Position numbers and translations under genes: made by a program
Assembly (NCBI GenBank): GCA_963575745.1
Contig: CAUYUJ010020166.1
Location: 1 to 64,000 of the forward strand
Direction of reading: 5' to 3'
DNA length: 64,000 bases
DNA from: Prorocentrum cordatum
Taxonomy: Eukaryota; Sar; Dinophyceae; Prorocentrales; Prorocentraceae
Part shown: positions 43,985 to 55,614 of the stretch, piece after piece
Position numbering within the stretch: position 1 is the stretch's first letter
Layout of the letters: every line of letters starts with the position of its first letter
Notes under the pieces: model-generated
The model's input: only the letters and a program-made list of their open reading frames with translations
What the model was told of the DNA's origin: nothing
Database searches by the model: none

Positions 43985-44340
43985 TCCTCCCCCTCTTCTT
44001 CTTCTTCTTCTTCTTCTCAGTATTCTGTTTCTTATCCTTATTATTGGTATTGTTTTTATTGTTCCTCTTCTTCCTCCTCATCTTCCTCCTCCCCCTCCAC
44101 CGACACTTACATCTTCACCTCCTCCTCCTCCTCCTCCTCCTCTCCTCCTCCTCCTCTCCTCCTCCTCCTCCTCCTCCTCCTCCTCCTCTCTCACTTCAGT
44201 CACTTACTCTGCTCCCCCTCTCTCCTGCTCCTCCCCGTTCTCCCCCCTCCCCCTCTTCCTCCCGCGCCTCCGCCCCCCCGTCCTTCTCCTCTCCTCCTCC
44301 TCCTCCTCCTCCTCCTCCACCACCTCCTCCCTCCTGCCTG
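43985..44340 (+). repeat. CTT/CTC simple repeats
   Basis: TTC run near 43998-44016, then CTC-rich sequence to 44335. Confidence 0.85.
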
Positions 44341-44556
44341 GCAGCCGCGACGACGCCGACAACGAACGCCGCCGCCGACGCCGACGCCGACGCCGACCGT
44401 GCGCGCCTCTGCCCGCGAGGCGCACGCGCTGCACCGCCCCCCGCAGTCCTCCCGCGGCGCGCGCGCGCGCGGCCGGCGGCGGCGCTGCGGCGGCGCTGCG
44501 GCGGCGGCGGCTTCGGCGGTGCGGCGGCGGCGGCGGCAGTTGTCGGTGGCCCGTCG

Positions 44557-44687
44557 CTGGCCATCGCTCGGACGTTCATTCCCTGTGTTTTTTTCGGTGT
44601 CGTGCGTGGTTCTTTCGCCAGATGATCAAGGATGCTCCTCGATGGCCCTCGCCGAAGGAAAAATGCACACGCCCGAGCGATGCCAAG
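44557..44687 (-). mobile_element. Introner-like element, family R copy 3
   Basis: Inverted termini as in R2. Perfect 4-bp duplication CGAC (GTCG on + at 44553-44556 and 44688-44691). The flanking minus frames are Pro/Ala/Arg-rich and may or may not be coding; a canonical donor is lacking here. Confidence 0.7.
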
Positions 44688-45084
44688 GTCGTGGGCGGTA
44701 GGAGCCGGCGTCGCCGGCGCAGGCGGCGCGGCGTCGCGGGCGTCGGCGGCGCGTCGTCGGCGGCGCTACGGCGGCGGCGGCAAGGCGTCGCCGGCGTCGG
44801 GCGGCCTCTTCGTCGGCGGCCCCCGTTGAAAGGGGCGCGGTGCGGTGCCACGGCTGCATCTCCGCCCCGTCGCCGGCGGCGGGCCTTGGGTCGTCCGCCC
44901 ACGAGGGGGGCCTTTCGGCCGGCGTCGTCGGCGGCATCGCCGTCGGCGACTGCGGCGGCGGCTTCGGAGGGGGGTGAGGAGGGGAATAATTCTGGGGAGG
45001 AGGGGGGCGACGGGGAGGGAGGGGAAGGGAGAGGAAGAGGGGGGAGGCGACGGGTGGAAAAGGGGGAGGGGGAGAGGAGGGGAG

Positions 45085-45231
45085 GAGAGGAGGAGGAGGA
45101 ATAGGAGGAGCAAGGTTAGAATGAGGACGAGTAGTAGGAGGAGGAGGAGGAGGAGGAGGAGGAGGAGGAGGAGGAGGAGGAGGAGGAGGAGCATTGCATT
45201 GCATTGCATTGCATTGCATTGCATTGCATTG
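45085..45231 (+). repeat. (GGA)n followed by (GCATT)n
   Basis: GGA run at 45134-45190, then about eight perfect GCATT units at 45191-45231. Confidence 0.95.
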
Positions 45232-45649
45232 CACACGGTTGTTGGACGAATGAATCTATGGGGGACTCCACTCGCGAACACTGAGCTACAGCTGACATCA
45301 GCGGCAGGCGGTCGTGCCAGGCCGAGGGGACCGAAGAAGCCGAACAGGGGCCGACCGAGGGGACGAGCGGGCCGAGGCGACCGAGGGGCCAGGCCGAGCG
45401 ACGAGAGGCGAGGAGAGAGGCGACGACAAGGGCAGGCCCTGACCAGTAAAACAAACTTATAGCATGTCCGCCGTCCACACCCGAGGTGATTCATATGGCC
45501 AGGTGCACACGGCTGCGCTGCCCAAGCTCTACCGCCAGGGCACAGTGCGTGCACACATCAGAGACTTACTAACACACAACATCAGCAGCGGCAGCACGGT
45601 GCCTCCCTCATGGTGCTCAGATCGAGTCGTCCCCCTCCGAGAGCGAGCA

Positions 45650-45694
<45 letters not shown>

Positions 45695-46005
45695 ACGCCC
45701 GGAGGAGAACGAGCAACAGGAGGAGGAACAGGAAAAGGAGTCGGAAATGGAAAAAGGAATCCCACCAGCCCATTCGGGCGTGAGTGGTTTAGAGCGTTTC
45801 CTCTTCCAACCCCCTTCTTCCCCTTCGGGGAGGGAATCTTGACCCTCCCCCTACCCCCTTCCCCGGACCTGGCTGGGGGGGTTCGCCACCGATTGGAGCG
45901 TCCAAGACGGCCTCGGCGAGAAGGCACAAATCCTGCATTTGACTCTGGTTTGGGGCCCATTGTGGCCTCCTGGGAGGGCTGTAATTTACTAGCCTCTCCT
46001 TCTTT
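45232..46005 (+). other. Uncertain plus-strand frame with (GCA)n
   Basis: A frame from ATG 45464 reads MSAVHTRGDSYGQVHTAALP then KLYRQGTVRAHIRDLLTHNI and crosses a (GCA)n run at 45654-45692 that gives poly-Ala. It is protein-like at its start but drifts into repeats. I do not claim a gene. Confidence 0.25.
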
Positions 46006-46009
46006 GGCC

Positions 46010-46230
46010 GATCTCCTCCAAGGCGGCCCCAAGATGGCCCCCAAGACTCTCAAGAGGGCCCCACGAGGCCCCAAGAGACCCCTAAGAGGTCCCCGCGAGG
46101 CTCCCAACAAACCCCCAAGAATCCCCAAGAAGCTCCCCCAAGGAACCCAAGACGCTTCAAGAGGCCTCCGGGACCGCCAAGAGACCCTCAAGACGCCCCA
46201 AGAGGTCTCCAAGAAGCTCTCAAGAAACAT
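46010..46230 (+). repeat. Degenerate CCCCAAGAGGCC-type repeat
   Basis: Second block of the family described at 12640-13160. Confidence 0.7.
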
Positions 46231-46284
46231 ATGAAGAGACCCCGAGATGAATCCCAAAGGCCTCTGGCCTTTCTACTCGGCCTC

Positions 46285-46755
46285 CTCCTCCTCCTCCTCC
46301 TCTTCCTCCTCCTCCTCCGCCTCCTCCTCCTCCTCTTCCTCCTCCTCATCCACCTGTTCCTCCTCCTCCCTCCTCCGTCCTTCCCCCCCCTTCCCCCTTC
46401 CCCCTTCCCCCTTCTCCTTCTCCACCTCCTTCTCCTCCTTCTCCTCCTCCTCCTCCGACTCCTCCCCCATCCTCCCACTCTTGGGATATGACGGTCTCCC
46501 CAACCCATTATTCCACGGCGTGCTCCTCCACATCCCTGACCAGGGCAACTCGCCTGAATATCGTTTCTGGATGGGCTAGCGGGGCTACGCGAAGTGTCTA
46601 GAGATGTTTAGTGCTGCTCCCTGTCTCTCTGTCTCTCTCTCTCTCTCTCGTCCCCTCTCTCTCTCGTCCCCTCTCTCTCTCTCGTTCTCTCTTTCTCTCT
46701 CTCTCTCTCGCTCTCTCTGTCTCGCTCTCTTTCTCTCTCTCTCTCTCTCTCTCAG
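46285..46755. repeat. (CTC)n and (CT)n tracts
   Basis: CTC/CTT at 46285-46465; CT dinucleotides at 46623-46754 with a few CCC breaks. Confidence 0.9.
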
Positions 46756-46759
46756 GGTC

Positions 46760-47390
46760 GATCGGATCCCTGGCCCACTAGTTCCCAGCCCACACGTCCA
46801 GGCCCCCCGACGTGCCACGAAATGGACCCTGGCATCCCAGGACCACCAACATCCAGGATGCCTCTGACCTCTGAGCCGTCCACGAAGGATCGCCCGGAGT
46901 CGGCTGCCATTCCGCTCGGCGTGGGCGGCCCGGAGCTCTCGAGACGGCTGGCGCCCCCCTCCCGCTGCGGGCGGCGCTCCTGGCCCCACCTCCGCCCCCG
47001 CCGGACAGCGAAGACCTGCGACTACGGCGGCGGCAGAGCGCCTACGGTCGGCAACTTCTGCCCAGCACGTCGCGGCGGCGGCCCCGGCGACACGCTGTGC
47101 CCTGCGAGCGGACGGCGCGGTGCTCCGCCCCGCGGGGCGGGCGGCCGGGAACAGCTCGGGGACGTCGGCGCCCGGGAGTGGAGGCGTGGACGGCGTGCCG
47201 CGCCGCGGCGTGGCGGGCCAGAACCGGCGGAGCGACGCGCCAAGAGCCAGAGTTCTGGACCGCACACTGCCCCGAACCCCGGCTCGGGAGCGGCCAAGAG
47301 GGGGGGTGCAAATCATGACCGGCGGCATGTGCGCGGCCCAGCGGGGGGGCCAAGGACGTAATGAAATAAGAAGAAGCGCCATGAAATCTG
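46760..47390 (-). other. GC-rich island, possible exons
   Basis: The minus strand reads GRSTAPSARRAQRVAG and REL/RAAHAERNGSRLRAILRG in one frame (46850-47300). 47095-47135 resembles 10315-10360 (CGAGCGGACGGCG). No splice sites are fixed, so no CDS is called. Confidence 0.3.
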
Positions 47391-47395
47391 GGGAA

Positions 47396-47419
47396 ATATC
47401 ATGGCCCCCGCCATGATAT
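47396..47419. repeat. Perfect 10-bp hairpin
   Basis: ATATCATGGC, loop CCCC, GCCATGATAT. Confidence 0.85.
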
Positions 47420-47619
47420 CCCCCCCCCCTAGTCATCACCCCCTCTTTTCCGCCCCCGAAGAACTCCGGCCCACCCCCGCCCTCCGCCGGAGAACCACAA
47501 CGCGTCCCGGAACGCTTCAGTCGGGCCTGTCCCCCCACAGGCCGATCTTGGACGGAAAACCAAAAACGGTCGAATCATACTCCCAAATGGTAAAAAAAAA
47601 TCAGAAATCGTTCCACGAC

Positions 47620-47680
47620 TATTTCGTTTAACTTATTTTGAATATTCCCCCTGTAGAGGGACAGGCCCGACTTAACGGAA
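47620..47680 (+). repeat. Dispersed motif E
   Basis: AATATTCCCCCTGTAGAGGG then ACAGGCCCGACTTAA, nearly the same as 62910-62946. Confidence 0.65.
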
Positions 47681-47810
47681 CGCCTTGGAGTCCCCGAGGC
47701 GACGAGGCCGACTCCGACGACGCCGACGGTCCTCCGGTGTCCGCCGCGCCCGACACGGACTCGTCGTCGCTGTACATGGGCACCGTGGGCACCGACCTGC
47801 GCGAGGTTGG
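47681..47810 (-). CDS. Exon candidate of an unidentified gene
   Basis: Minus frame SVPTVPMYSDDESVSGAADT then GGPSASSESASSPRGLQGV: acidic, Ser-rich and unlike surrounding repeats. Ends beside motif E. Confidence 0.35.
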
Positions 47811-47904
47811 AGCGGCCCGGCCACGCGCGAGGGGGCGGACGGGCAGGAGCAGGGGACGAGGCCCGAGGGAGAAGAGAAGTCCGCCGTCCCTCGAGGGGGG
47901 CTAT

Positions 47905-47942
47905 CGTCGTCGTCATCGTCGTCGTCGTCGTCATCGTCGTCG

Positions 47943-47985
<43 letters not shown>

Positions 47986-47994
47986 TCGTCGTCG

Positions 47995-48043
<49 letters not shown>

Positions 48044-48055
48044 GTCGTGGTCGTG

Positions 48056-48153
<98 letters not shown>

Positions 48154-48205
48154 CGTCGTCGTGGTCGTCATCATCGTCGTCGTCGTCGTCGTCGCCGACG
48201 CGGTC
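47905..48205 (+). repeat. (CGT)n tract with GGTCGT variants
   Basis: About 300 bp of CGT. Confidence 0.95.
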
Positions 48206-48310
48206 CAGGGCACAGGCACCCACCTCGTCGCAGCACCCGAGGCGCGCCCACAAGCGGAGCAGGCGCTCGCGCCGGCGAGCTTGCCACTGGACCTCGCGCA
48301 ACCCTGGCCG
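48200..48310 (-). CDS. Exon candidate of an unidentified gene
   Basis: After an acceptor-like GTGTCGGCCAG on minus, the frame reads REVQWQARRRERLLRLWARL then GCCDEVGACALDRVGD and runs into the CGT/Asp repeat. Confidence 0.4.
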
Positions 48311-48397
48311 ACACTATGCTGTGACGAGTGGGCGGGGGCCGCAGGACGTTGCGAATGCCCGCCCGCATCCCCTCCCCAGCGGTCAGGCAGACACCAA

Positions 48398-48692
48398 TGG
48401 GAGGAGGAGGAGGAGGAAGAGGAGGAGGAGGAGGAGGAGGACAAGGAGGAGGAGGATGAGGAGGACAAGGAGGAGGAGGAGGAGGAGGAGGACAAGGAGG
48501 AGGAGGAGGAGGAGGAGGAGGAGAAGGAGGAGGAGGAGGAGGAGGAGAGGGAGGAGGAAGAGGAGGAGGAGGAGGGAGGAGGAGGAGGAGGAGGAGGAGG
48601 AGGAGGAGGAGGAGGAGGAGGAGGAGGACAGGGAGGAGGAGGAGGAGGAGGAGGAGGAGGAGGAGAAAGAGGAGGAGCAGCAGCAGGAGCGA
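48398..48692 (+). repeat. (GGA)n tract
   Basis: About 295 bp of GGA/GAC-type purine repeat. Confidence 0.95.
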
Positions 48693-48863
48693 AACGGAAC
48701 GGAACGGAATGCCCAGAGGGCGGAGCGTACAGCACTGAACACCGGCGCAAGCACAGGATCACTTACCTCTGACGGTTCCTCTACTTCGAGCTCTCTCGAC
48801 GAGTGCAGCCGTTCGCTGCTCGCTGCCCCTGAGGCCAGAAACGCCCCACTGACCACCGTCAAG

Positions 48864-49183
48864 TCAGAAACCAGACGATGACTCCGAAGGAGGCCTGCGT
48901 CTCCGCAGCGGGGAGCCAAACGCCAGAAGGACTGGCACGAAAGAGACGAAGACGAAGACGGGGACGACGGCAGCGGCGGCGGCCCTGACATCGGCTTCGT
49001 CGTCGTCGCCGGAGTCGCTAAGGTAGTCGCCGTCGGCGTCGTCGCCGTCGTATTCGTCTTCGTCTTCGTCTTTGTCGTCGTCGTCGTCGCTGTCTCCAGC
49101 GCCGCCGCCGTCTTCGTCGTCGTCGTCCGTCGCCACTGCTTCTGCCGCTGCCGTCGTCGCCGTCATCGTCGCCGTCGGCACTT

Positions 49184-49228
<45 letters not shown>

Positions 49229-49242
49229 GCGTCGACGTCGTC

Positions 49243-49298
<56 letters not shown>

Positions 49299-49949
49299 AG
49301 TCGTCGTCGTCGTCATCGTCGTCGTCGTCGTCGGCAGCAGCGCCGTCGCTGTCGCCGCCAGCGTCGGGGGCAGCTTCGGCGGCGAAAGCAAACCCAGACT
49401 TCCATGCATCAGTTTGAAACAGTCTGGGTCCCCTGGATCACGGGCCCATGGGCCTGGCGGTCCCACGGCCTGGCGACGCCTGGCGAGGGCCTGGTCTGAA
49501 AACGCTGACGAACCGCCGCGCTGCTGCTCCATCACTTCGGAGGTCCGGAGCGGCGCCGGCGGCTCGCGTCGCCGCCCAGGGGGGCGTTCCCCGGGGCCCG
49601 CTTGCCACCCCGAGCCGCTTCCGGACAGGCCCCGGGGGGCGATGGAGGGCCCGCCGAGCCCCAAGGCAGCGAGAACCCTCCAGGACCCGCTCTCCCCTCC
49701 GGTTCCCTTGCCTTCCCAGGGGGCGGCGGCGGCAGCGCGCAGCGGCAGCGGCGTCAGCGGCGACGGCGCCGTGGCCTGGACTATCCCGATCGTGCCAGCG
49801 CCCGCGACGTCGCCATCGTCGGCGGAAGCGCCGCCGCCGCCGTCGCCGTCGTGGCCGTGGTCGTGGACGCGGTCGTGGTCGTGGTCGTTGTCGCCGTGGT
49901 CGTGGTCGTAGTCGCCGTGGTCGTCGTCGTCGCCGTCCTCGTCGTCGTC

Positions 49950-49990
<41 letters not shown>

Positions 49991-50240
49991 CGTCATCGTC
50001 ATCGTCGTCGCCGGCGGCAGCGCTGTCGCTGCCGCCGCCGACGTCGGCGGCAGCGTCAGCGTCGCCGGCGGCAGCGGCCGCGGCGGCAGCGGCGGCGGCG
50101 CGGGCGGCGGGGGCGGACTGGACGATCCGGATCGTGCCGGCGTCCGCGACGCCAGCGTCCCACAGCGTGGAGCCGTCGTCGAGCTCGCGCCCGCTGGCAG
50201 CCACGAGCGCGCAGCCCTCGGCGGACCCACGGAGTGCGGC
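48864..50240 (-). CDS. Island with two ubiquitin-like tail motifs, repeat-expanded
   Basis: One open minus frame holds GRELDDGSTLWDAGVADAGT then IRIVQSAP (about 50110-50215) and a similar SADDGDVAGAGTIGIVQATA (about 49770-49830). The pattern (L..aGv...gTI.IVQ) is that of the last strands of ubiquitin-like folds, which are common in dinoflagellate proteins. Between and after them the frame passes through Asp/His and Asp/Thr repeats (CGT tracts at 49790-50020 and 48935-49350). A more normal part (49480-49740) reads LGGPSIAPRGLSGSGSGWQA and SSAFSDQALARRRQAVGPPG. The true exon limits are unknown; the repeats may be intronic. Confidence 0.35.
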
Positions 50241-50261
50241 GGCCCCGGGAGTGCGGCGACG

Positions 50262-50299
<38 letters not shown>

Positions 50300-50644
50300 C
50301 GACGGGGGCGACGAGTGCTCTCCCTGCTGGCTCGCCTCCTTGAAGTGCGGCGACGACGACGACGACGACGACGAGTGCTCTCCTTGCTCACCCGCGTCCT
50401 CCCCTCACCTCATGTCCATCGGCCATGTTACCTACCCGTACCCTGCCCTCCGGCTCGTCCTCCTACTCCTCCTGCTCCTCCTCCTCCTTCTCCTCCTTCT
50501 CCTCCTCCTCCTTTTCGTGTGCACACCACGTCCCCATCCTCGCCCTCCCTCTGCCCCTCCTGACCCTCCTGGTCTTCCACCTCCTCCCCCTCCTCCTCCT
50601 GCAGGAGGGGACGACAGAGAGGGGATGGCAGCGGGCAGGGTGGG

Positions 50645-50745
50645 TCAGCGAGCCAGCCGCACACAGCTGGCGATCTCGCCCCCCCCCGTGCCGAAGACGG
50701 CCGCGCACTGCGGAATGCTGTGCCCGGCGGCGGCTCCGAAGTCAG
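50645..50745 (-). CDS. Probable last exon of an unidentified gene
   Basis: An acceptor CCGCGTGTGCCAG opens ADFGAAAGHSIPQCAAVFGT then GGGEIASCVRLAR and a TGA stop at 50645-50647. Good amino-acid balance. Upstream exons may include 51000-51075. Confidence 0.45.
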
Positions 50746-50999
50746 CTGGCACACGCGGCTGACGACTTCGCGAGCCGCATCGTTCCCAAACCGCCCCCGT
50801 AGCGTCCCGCTCGATCCCCTCTTTCCCCCAACGACGACGACGAAGACGACGATGACGACGATGATGACGGCGACGAGCACGACGATGAGAACGCCGAGGA
50901 CAAGAACACCAAGAAGAGGACGAGGAGGACGAGGACGAGGACGACGACGACGAGGACGGCGACGACGACGACGAACCCGCCGCCGCCGACGGCGACGTG

Positions 51000-51095
51000 T
51001 TCGCCGACGGCGGCGGCGGCAACCCGCGCCCTTGCCCGCGGGGCCTGCATGCTGATGCCCCGCTCGCGCCGCAGCAGCTCCTTTCCCGATGGCGG
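51000..51095 (-). CDS. Exon candidate of an unidentified gene
   Basis: Minus frame SGKELLRRERGISMQAPRAR then ARVAAAAVGEHVAVG, between two GAC tracts. Confidence 0.35.
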
Positions 51096-51855
51096 CGGAG
51101 ACGACGACGAGGACGAGGACGAGGACGACGACAAAGACGACGACGAAGACGAGAACCAGGACGACCCTCAGATCAGGGCGCTGCAATTGTTTCGCGCTGG
51201 GAGTCTCGATTGTCGCATTTTTCAGGCCCCGGGACCCTCACCGATCGATCCGGCTCGAAAAATGACGCAACAAAAATCAAATCTAGGGCTCCAGTCGTGC
51301 TGGACGACTGTTCGCAACGTCGGATCTCAGGGGTGGACGACGACGACGACGACGTCAGGGAAGGGACGACGAGAGCGAGGAGGGCGAGGGCAGAGGGCTG
51401 GACGACCACGGCAAGGACAAGGACGACAAAGAAGAGGAGGATGAGTAGGAGGATGAGGAGGAGGAGGAGGAGGAGGAGGAGGACGAGGACGACGAGGCCG
51501 ACGAGGCCGACGACGACGACTACACGAGCACGACGACGACGACGCGGAGGACGACGGCGACGAAAACGAGGACGAGGATGATGAGGACGTCGAGGACGTC
51601 CAGGACGACGATGAGCACGTTGACCAGGACGAGGACGACGACGACGCAAACGATGTCGACGAAGACGACAAGGAGACAAGGAAGACGTCAACGTCGAGGA
51701 CGTCGAGGACGATGATAAGTATGTTGACGACGACGGGGACGAGGACGAGGGTAACGACGACGAAGACGACGAGGACGACGCCGAGCACGACGACAAAGAC
51801 GAGCTCAAGAACGACGACGAGAACGGCGACGACAACGAGCACGAGAATGGATCCT
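51096..51855 (+). repeat. Degenerate (GAC)n/(GAG)n region
   Basis: About 750 bp of GAC and GAGG repeats with a unique patch at 51165-51340 that includes family F'-like sequence (CCCGGGACCCTCACC, AAAATGACGCAAC). Confidence 0.85.
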
Positions 51856-51984
51856 GAAGGTCTTCGCGCCCCTCGGGTCCGCTGGGGGGCGGCACCCGTC
51901 TCGTCGCCACGTGCAGACGACCCGCCCCGCAATCTCATGCCGGGGGGCCCCTTCTGAATCAGACCCTCGCAAAATAAAGGCCCC

Positions 51985-52160
51985 AGACCCCCTCGGATCA
52001 TGAAAAAATCAAGAGGGGGAAATGTTTGCTATTTTCGGCCCCTGGGAATTCCCAGGGCCCGGAAGCTTCAAACAACGACTCGGGATGAGCAGCCAGTCCC
52101 GGGGAAGGGGTCGAGATCTCGGGGGGTCGACGTTTTGAAAAATTACGACGAGGGTCTGAG
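51985..52160 (-). mobile_element. Inverted-repeat family F copy, reverse
   Basis: CAGACCCCCTCGGATCATGA to ACGACGAGGGTCTGAGG, with CTCGGGATGAG and GGGGTCGAGATCTCGG inside. Confidence 0.65.
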
Positions 52161-53055
52161 GCCGGAGTATGAGACAAATCAGAATGAGGATACAGTGGGG
52201 ATTCTCGGAGAGCCCGCGGGTCAGGAAAATGGGCCTTCCGGAACGCTCCGAGAGCGCTCCAGAACGCTCTGGAGCAACTTATCCTCACCCCAGGCCTGCC
52301 TGAAACGAGGATCTGGATGACGACGCCGATGACGACGACGACGTCGGCCGGATCCGCCTCGAGATCCTGCCGGGAGCCTCTCTGCTGCTTCTGCCCCTCC
52401 GAGCGCGCTCTTGACGGAGGGAGGTCCCTCCATGCGGCCGCCGGGGCGCTCCAGGAGATAGCCCCCCCCAGAAAGACAGAAAGCGCCAATGATAAGCAAA
52501 AAATGTACCCCTAACCCTTTGGGAGGGGACCTAAGTCAGGAGGGCCCATTAGGGATAGGGGGCCTTTTCTGCCGATGTGTCAGACCAAACGCCCAGATTT
52601 GTTAGACCTAATGCGACGTCTTCATCGTGATATTAGGGTTCTGTTGTTCTCGATGAGCCAGGAGACTCCCTGAAGCTCCTCCTCCCAACTTGCTTCTTCT
52701 CCTATTCCTCCTCCTTCTCCTCCTCCTCCTCCTTCTCCTCCTCCCCTTCCCTACTCCTCTTCCCATTCCCTCCTCCTTGCTTCTTCAGATGGGAGCATCA
52801 ACCGCATCCTCGTGCGACGCCAGCTCAAGAGACGCTGGTCCCATCTCTGGGCCTCCAGAAAATTCCTCAACACCACGGCGGGGTTCCCGCCTTGGCTCTG
52901 ATCAGGCCCGCCGTGATGAGAGTGTGGCCCAGAGCGAAGAATGGTCCCGAGGCGGCTTGTGAGGCTCTCGGCCTCTTCGAGGCCCTCCCTGCGCTGCGGG
53001 ACCGAACACAAAACACGTCATGGGAGGGAGGGGGGGCGACCGTACCGAATGATAG
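52161..53055. other. No recognisable gene
   Basis: Unique sequence with a CTC run at 52680-52790. No convincing frame. Confidence 0.4.
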
Positions 53056-53345
53056 TGGGGAGGAGGAGACGGAGGAGGAGGAGGAAGAGGAGGAGGAGGA
53101 GGAGGAGGAGGAGAAGGAAGAGGAGGAGAGAGAGAGGAGGAGGAGGAGGAGGAGGAGGAGGAGGAGGAGGAGGAGGAGGAGGAGGAGGAGGAGGGAGGGA
53201 GGAGGGAGGAAGAGAAGCAGGGGGAGGAGGAGAAGGACAGAGGAAAATGAGGAGGACTAGGACGGTGGCCTGCTTCCGAGGAGGCAAATCCAAGGAGGAG
53301 GAAGAGGAGGAGGAGGAGGAAAGATGGGGAGAGAAGGGAGGAGGA
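53056..53345 (+). repeat. (GGA)n tract
   Basis: About 290 bp, purine-rich, directly before the next pseudogene. Confidence 0.95.
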
Positions 53346-53354
53346 GGGTGACAC

Positions 53355-54152
53355 GTGGCCTTTCTGTATGTGGATTTCTCAAGTGATACTGTTGCTGAGT
53401 ATTTCGAGGACGCTGCTAAGATGAGTAGTTGGATTGATTTGACCAAATGCAGGACCAGTGTGGCGGTGGTTGCGGCGCCGACCAGAGGCTCGTGGCGTTT
53501 CCCGAGGCCTGGCTCGGTGCAGGAGGTGCTGCGCAGGGCTGGGCAATAAGAGGGAGCTCACAGACTATCGCCTAAAGATTCCCAGATGCTGGACAGAGAG
53601 AACCTCCTCATCAGATGTGCGGCTCTCTTTTCGGCCGCTGCGCATGTGTCTGGTTCATCCGCAGTGGTCCTGCATGCGACTGGGCAGTGGTGGCTACCAG
53701 AGGCGGCGTCGTTGAGGCGGGTCAATTTGGTGTCCGCACTTGTGGCTCTGCCTACTGCCAAGAAGGTGGAGTTCCATAGCTGTGCGTTTGGTGTTGCCCA
53801 CAAAGCCCCGTCTGCCGTGCTCGCGATCAGGTGCTCGTGCATTCTGGACACGATGCGGACTCGCCGTGACGGGGGCTGGAGTGTCCATCATCGCGGCTAT
53901 CCAGGCTCCACTGGGACCCATGCTGCAGGAGGACTTCCCTCCGACTTGGGTCGCCTTGTGGCAGCGGCGCTGTGCGAGGCGTAGCCCAGGCTCGGCATGC
54001 TGCCCGTTGACGCCCAGGTCCCGCCCAACGAGCACGGCCTCCAGCAGTTCGCGTACATGCTGGACCCGTACGCCGAGGCGGGGGCGGCTGCCGCCGCTGG
54101 GGCCGAGGGCCAGGCCGCGGGCCGGCCGTGGGCGTGGCCAGAGAGCGGGTAG
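53355..54152 (+). pseudogene. Coding relic with two in-frame stops
   Basis: One frame runs from 53355 to a TAG at 54150, broken only by TAA at 53547-53549 and TAG at 53982-53984. It reads SSDTVAEYFEDAAKMSSWID, LLIRCAALFSAAAHVSGSSA, HATGQWWLPEAASLRRVNLV, VEFHSCAFGVAHKAPSAVLA, then after the second stop NEHGLQQFAYMLDPYAEAGA. The order (P..s.WLPE..., then h..C.FG..hKaP.a) recalls a conserved region found upstream of reverse transcriptase in dinoflagellate retroelement polyproteins; that assignment is from memory and moderate. No reverse transcriptase motif is visible. Either a decayed retroelement fragment or a decayed host gene. Confidence 0.5.
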
Positions 54153-54204
54153 CCCGCTCCTTCCTTGCTCCTCCCCCCCTCTTGTGCATGCTTGTGTATA
54201 GGTA

Positions 54205-54262
54205 GGTCTGGAGAAGGAGGAGGAGGAGGAGGAGAAGGAGGAGGAGGAGGAGGAGGAAAATT
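54205..54262 (+). repeat. (GGA)n tract
   Basis: Short GGA run after the coding relic. Confidence 0.9.
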
Positions 54263-55299
54263 GGATATGGAGTGAGGTGGGGAAGGAAGGGGGAAGGAGT
54301 AGGAGAAGGGAGGCGGGGCGGGCCAGCCGCGGCCGAGCGGGGGGAGCACAGAAGAGCGAGCGGACGGGCGACGTGGAGCGCGGAGTGGTTCCGGACACTT
54401 TCTCCCCTCAGAGGGCCCCTCTGTCCCCGCGCCATGTTTTGTTCTGCCACCGCGCGGGGGGCCCCTCTGTCCCCGTGCCATGTTTTGTTCTGCCACCGCC
54501 GTCGGGATATCTCCGCTGCCGCGGATACCAGGTGCGGGCACGCCTGCGCCCTCGAGGACGCGCCGCGCCAGCGCCGCCGCTGCGCCGACAGACTCGGCGC
54601 GAGCCCGCTGCAGGAAACTCCCTCGGGGGCAGCTCGGCCTTCGCGGCCGGCTGCTCGAGGGTGTTCGCCCTTCGGCCTCTCCGCCTTGGCCAGCAACTGG
54701 CCGATGTCGAGCCAATCGCTCGTCCTCGAGCGCTGCGACCATCGTCTCGAGGAGGAGCAGGAGGAAGACAACTCCTTCAATGATCTACACCCTCTACCTT
54801 CCTCCTGCGCGAAACGCCCTGGTTGCCGTGCATGGACCACAATAGTGCTCTTGCCTCTGGTCCAGGGCGCATCGTCAAGATGACGTCTACTTGCGGCCTC
54901 TTAGTTATTGCGAAGGGGCGGATGTTCCAGCAAAACTGAGCAACGTCGTCTTGGCCAGCGAGTTTCAAGGCGCTGATTCCACTGGTGCTATTGGTATAAA
55001 CGCCGCTACCCTTGGAATGAAGTATGACTTCCCTGAAAGCTTCCAAAAAAGAACGGTTCTTCTGGGAAATATGAACATTATAATCCGCCAGCCCCCTTGC
55101 GTGGCCATCAGGCTCCGCGGATTAGGCTTGCTGTTCCCTGCTCCAGCTCCAGTTCCCAATCTCCAATGTTACAATTCTGTGGTTTGCTTCCTACTGTGAA
55201 TTGCTGAAGTCCGCGCGAGGGGGGGAACCGAAAAGGGCCCTGGTTACCATCACTGGGGGGGGGAGTTCTCAGAATTTCTGGGGGTACTGGGACACGTAA
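54263..55299. other. No firm gene
   Basis: 54410-54505 has a direct ~50-bp duplication (GGGCCCCTCTGTCCCC, GCCATGTTTTGTTCTGCCAC). 54890-55090 is lower in GC and reads VPAKLSNVVLASEFQGADST on +, without start or splice evidence. Confidence 0.35.
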
Positions 55300-55600
55300 C
55301 CAAATGATTGAGATTCGCGCGCCCCGAAAACATAATCCCTCCAAAATTACGCCGTGTTCGCGCCCCCTAGGCAGTAATTCTCAATTCGCCTGCTCGAGGC
55401 CATAAACTTTCGCAAAGTAGACTGTGTTCGCCGAGGCTACACTTCCTATGCAATATTCGCGTCTCCGGGGCAATACTCTTGTAAATTGCCACCGCTCGCG
55501 TTCCCGAAGATACGACCCCTCAGAGATTGAGATTCCTCGCGTCCCCGAAGTCATAAGCCCGAGTCTAGTATGCAGTATTCGCGCTTTCGAGGCCACCATC
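55300..55600 (+). repeat. Degenerate ~38-bp repeat
   Basis: TTCGCG(C/T)nnCCGA(A/G)G recurs about every 35-45 bp (eight times), often followed by CATAA. Confidence 0.55.
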
Positions 55601-55614
55601 TTTCATGAAAGGCC

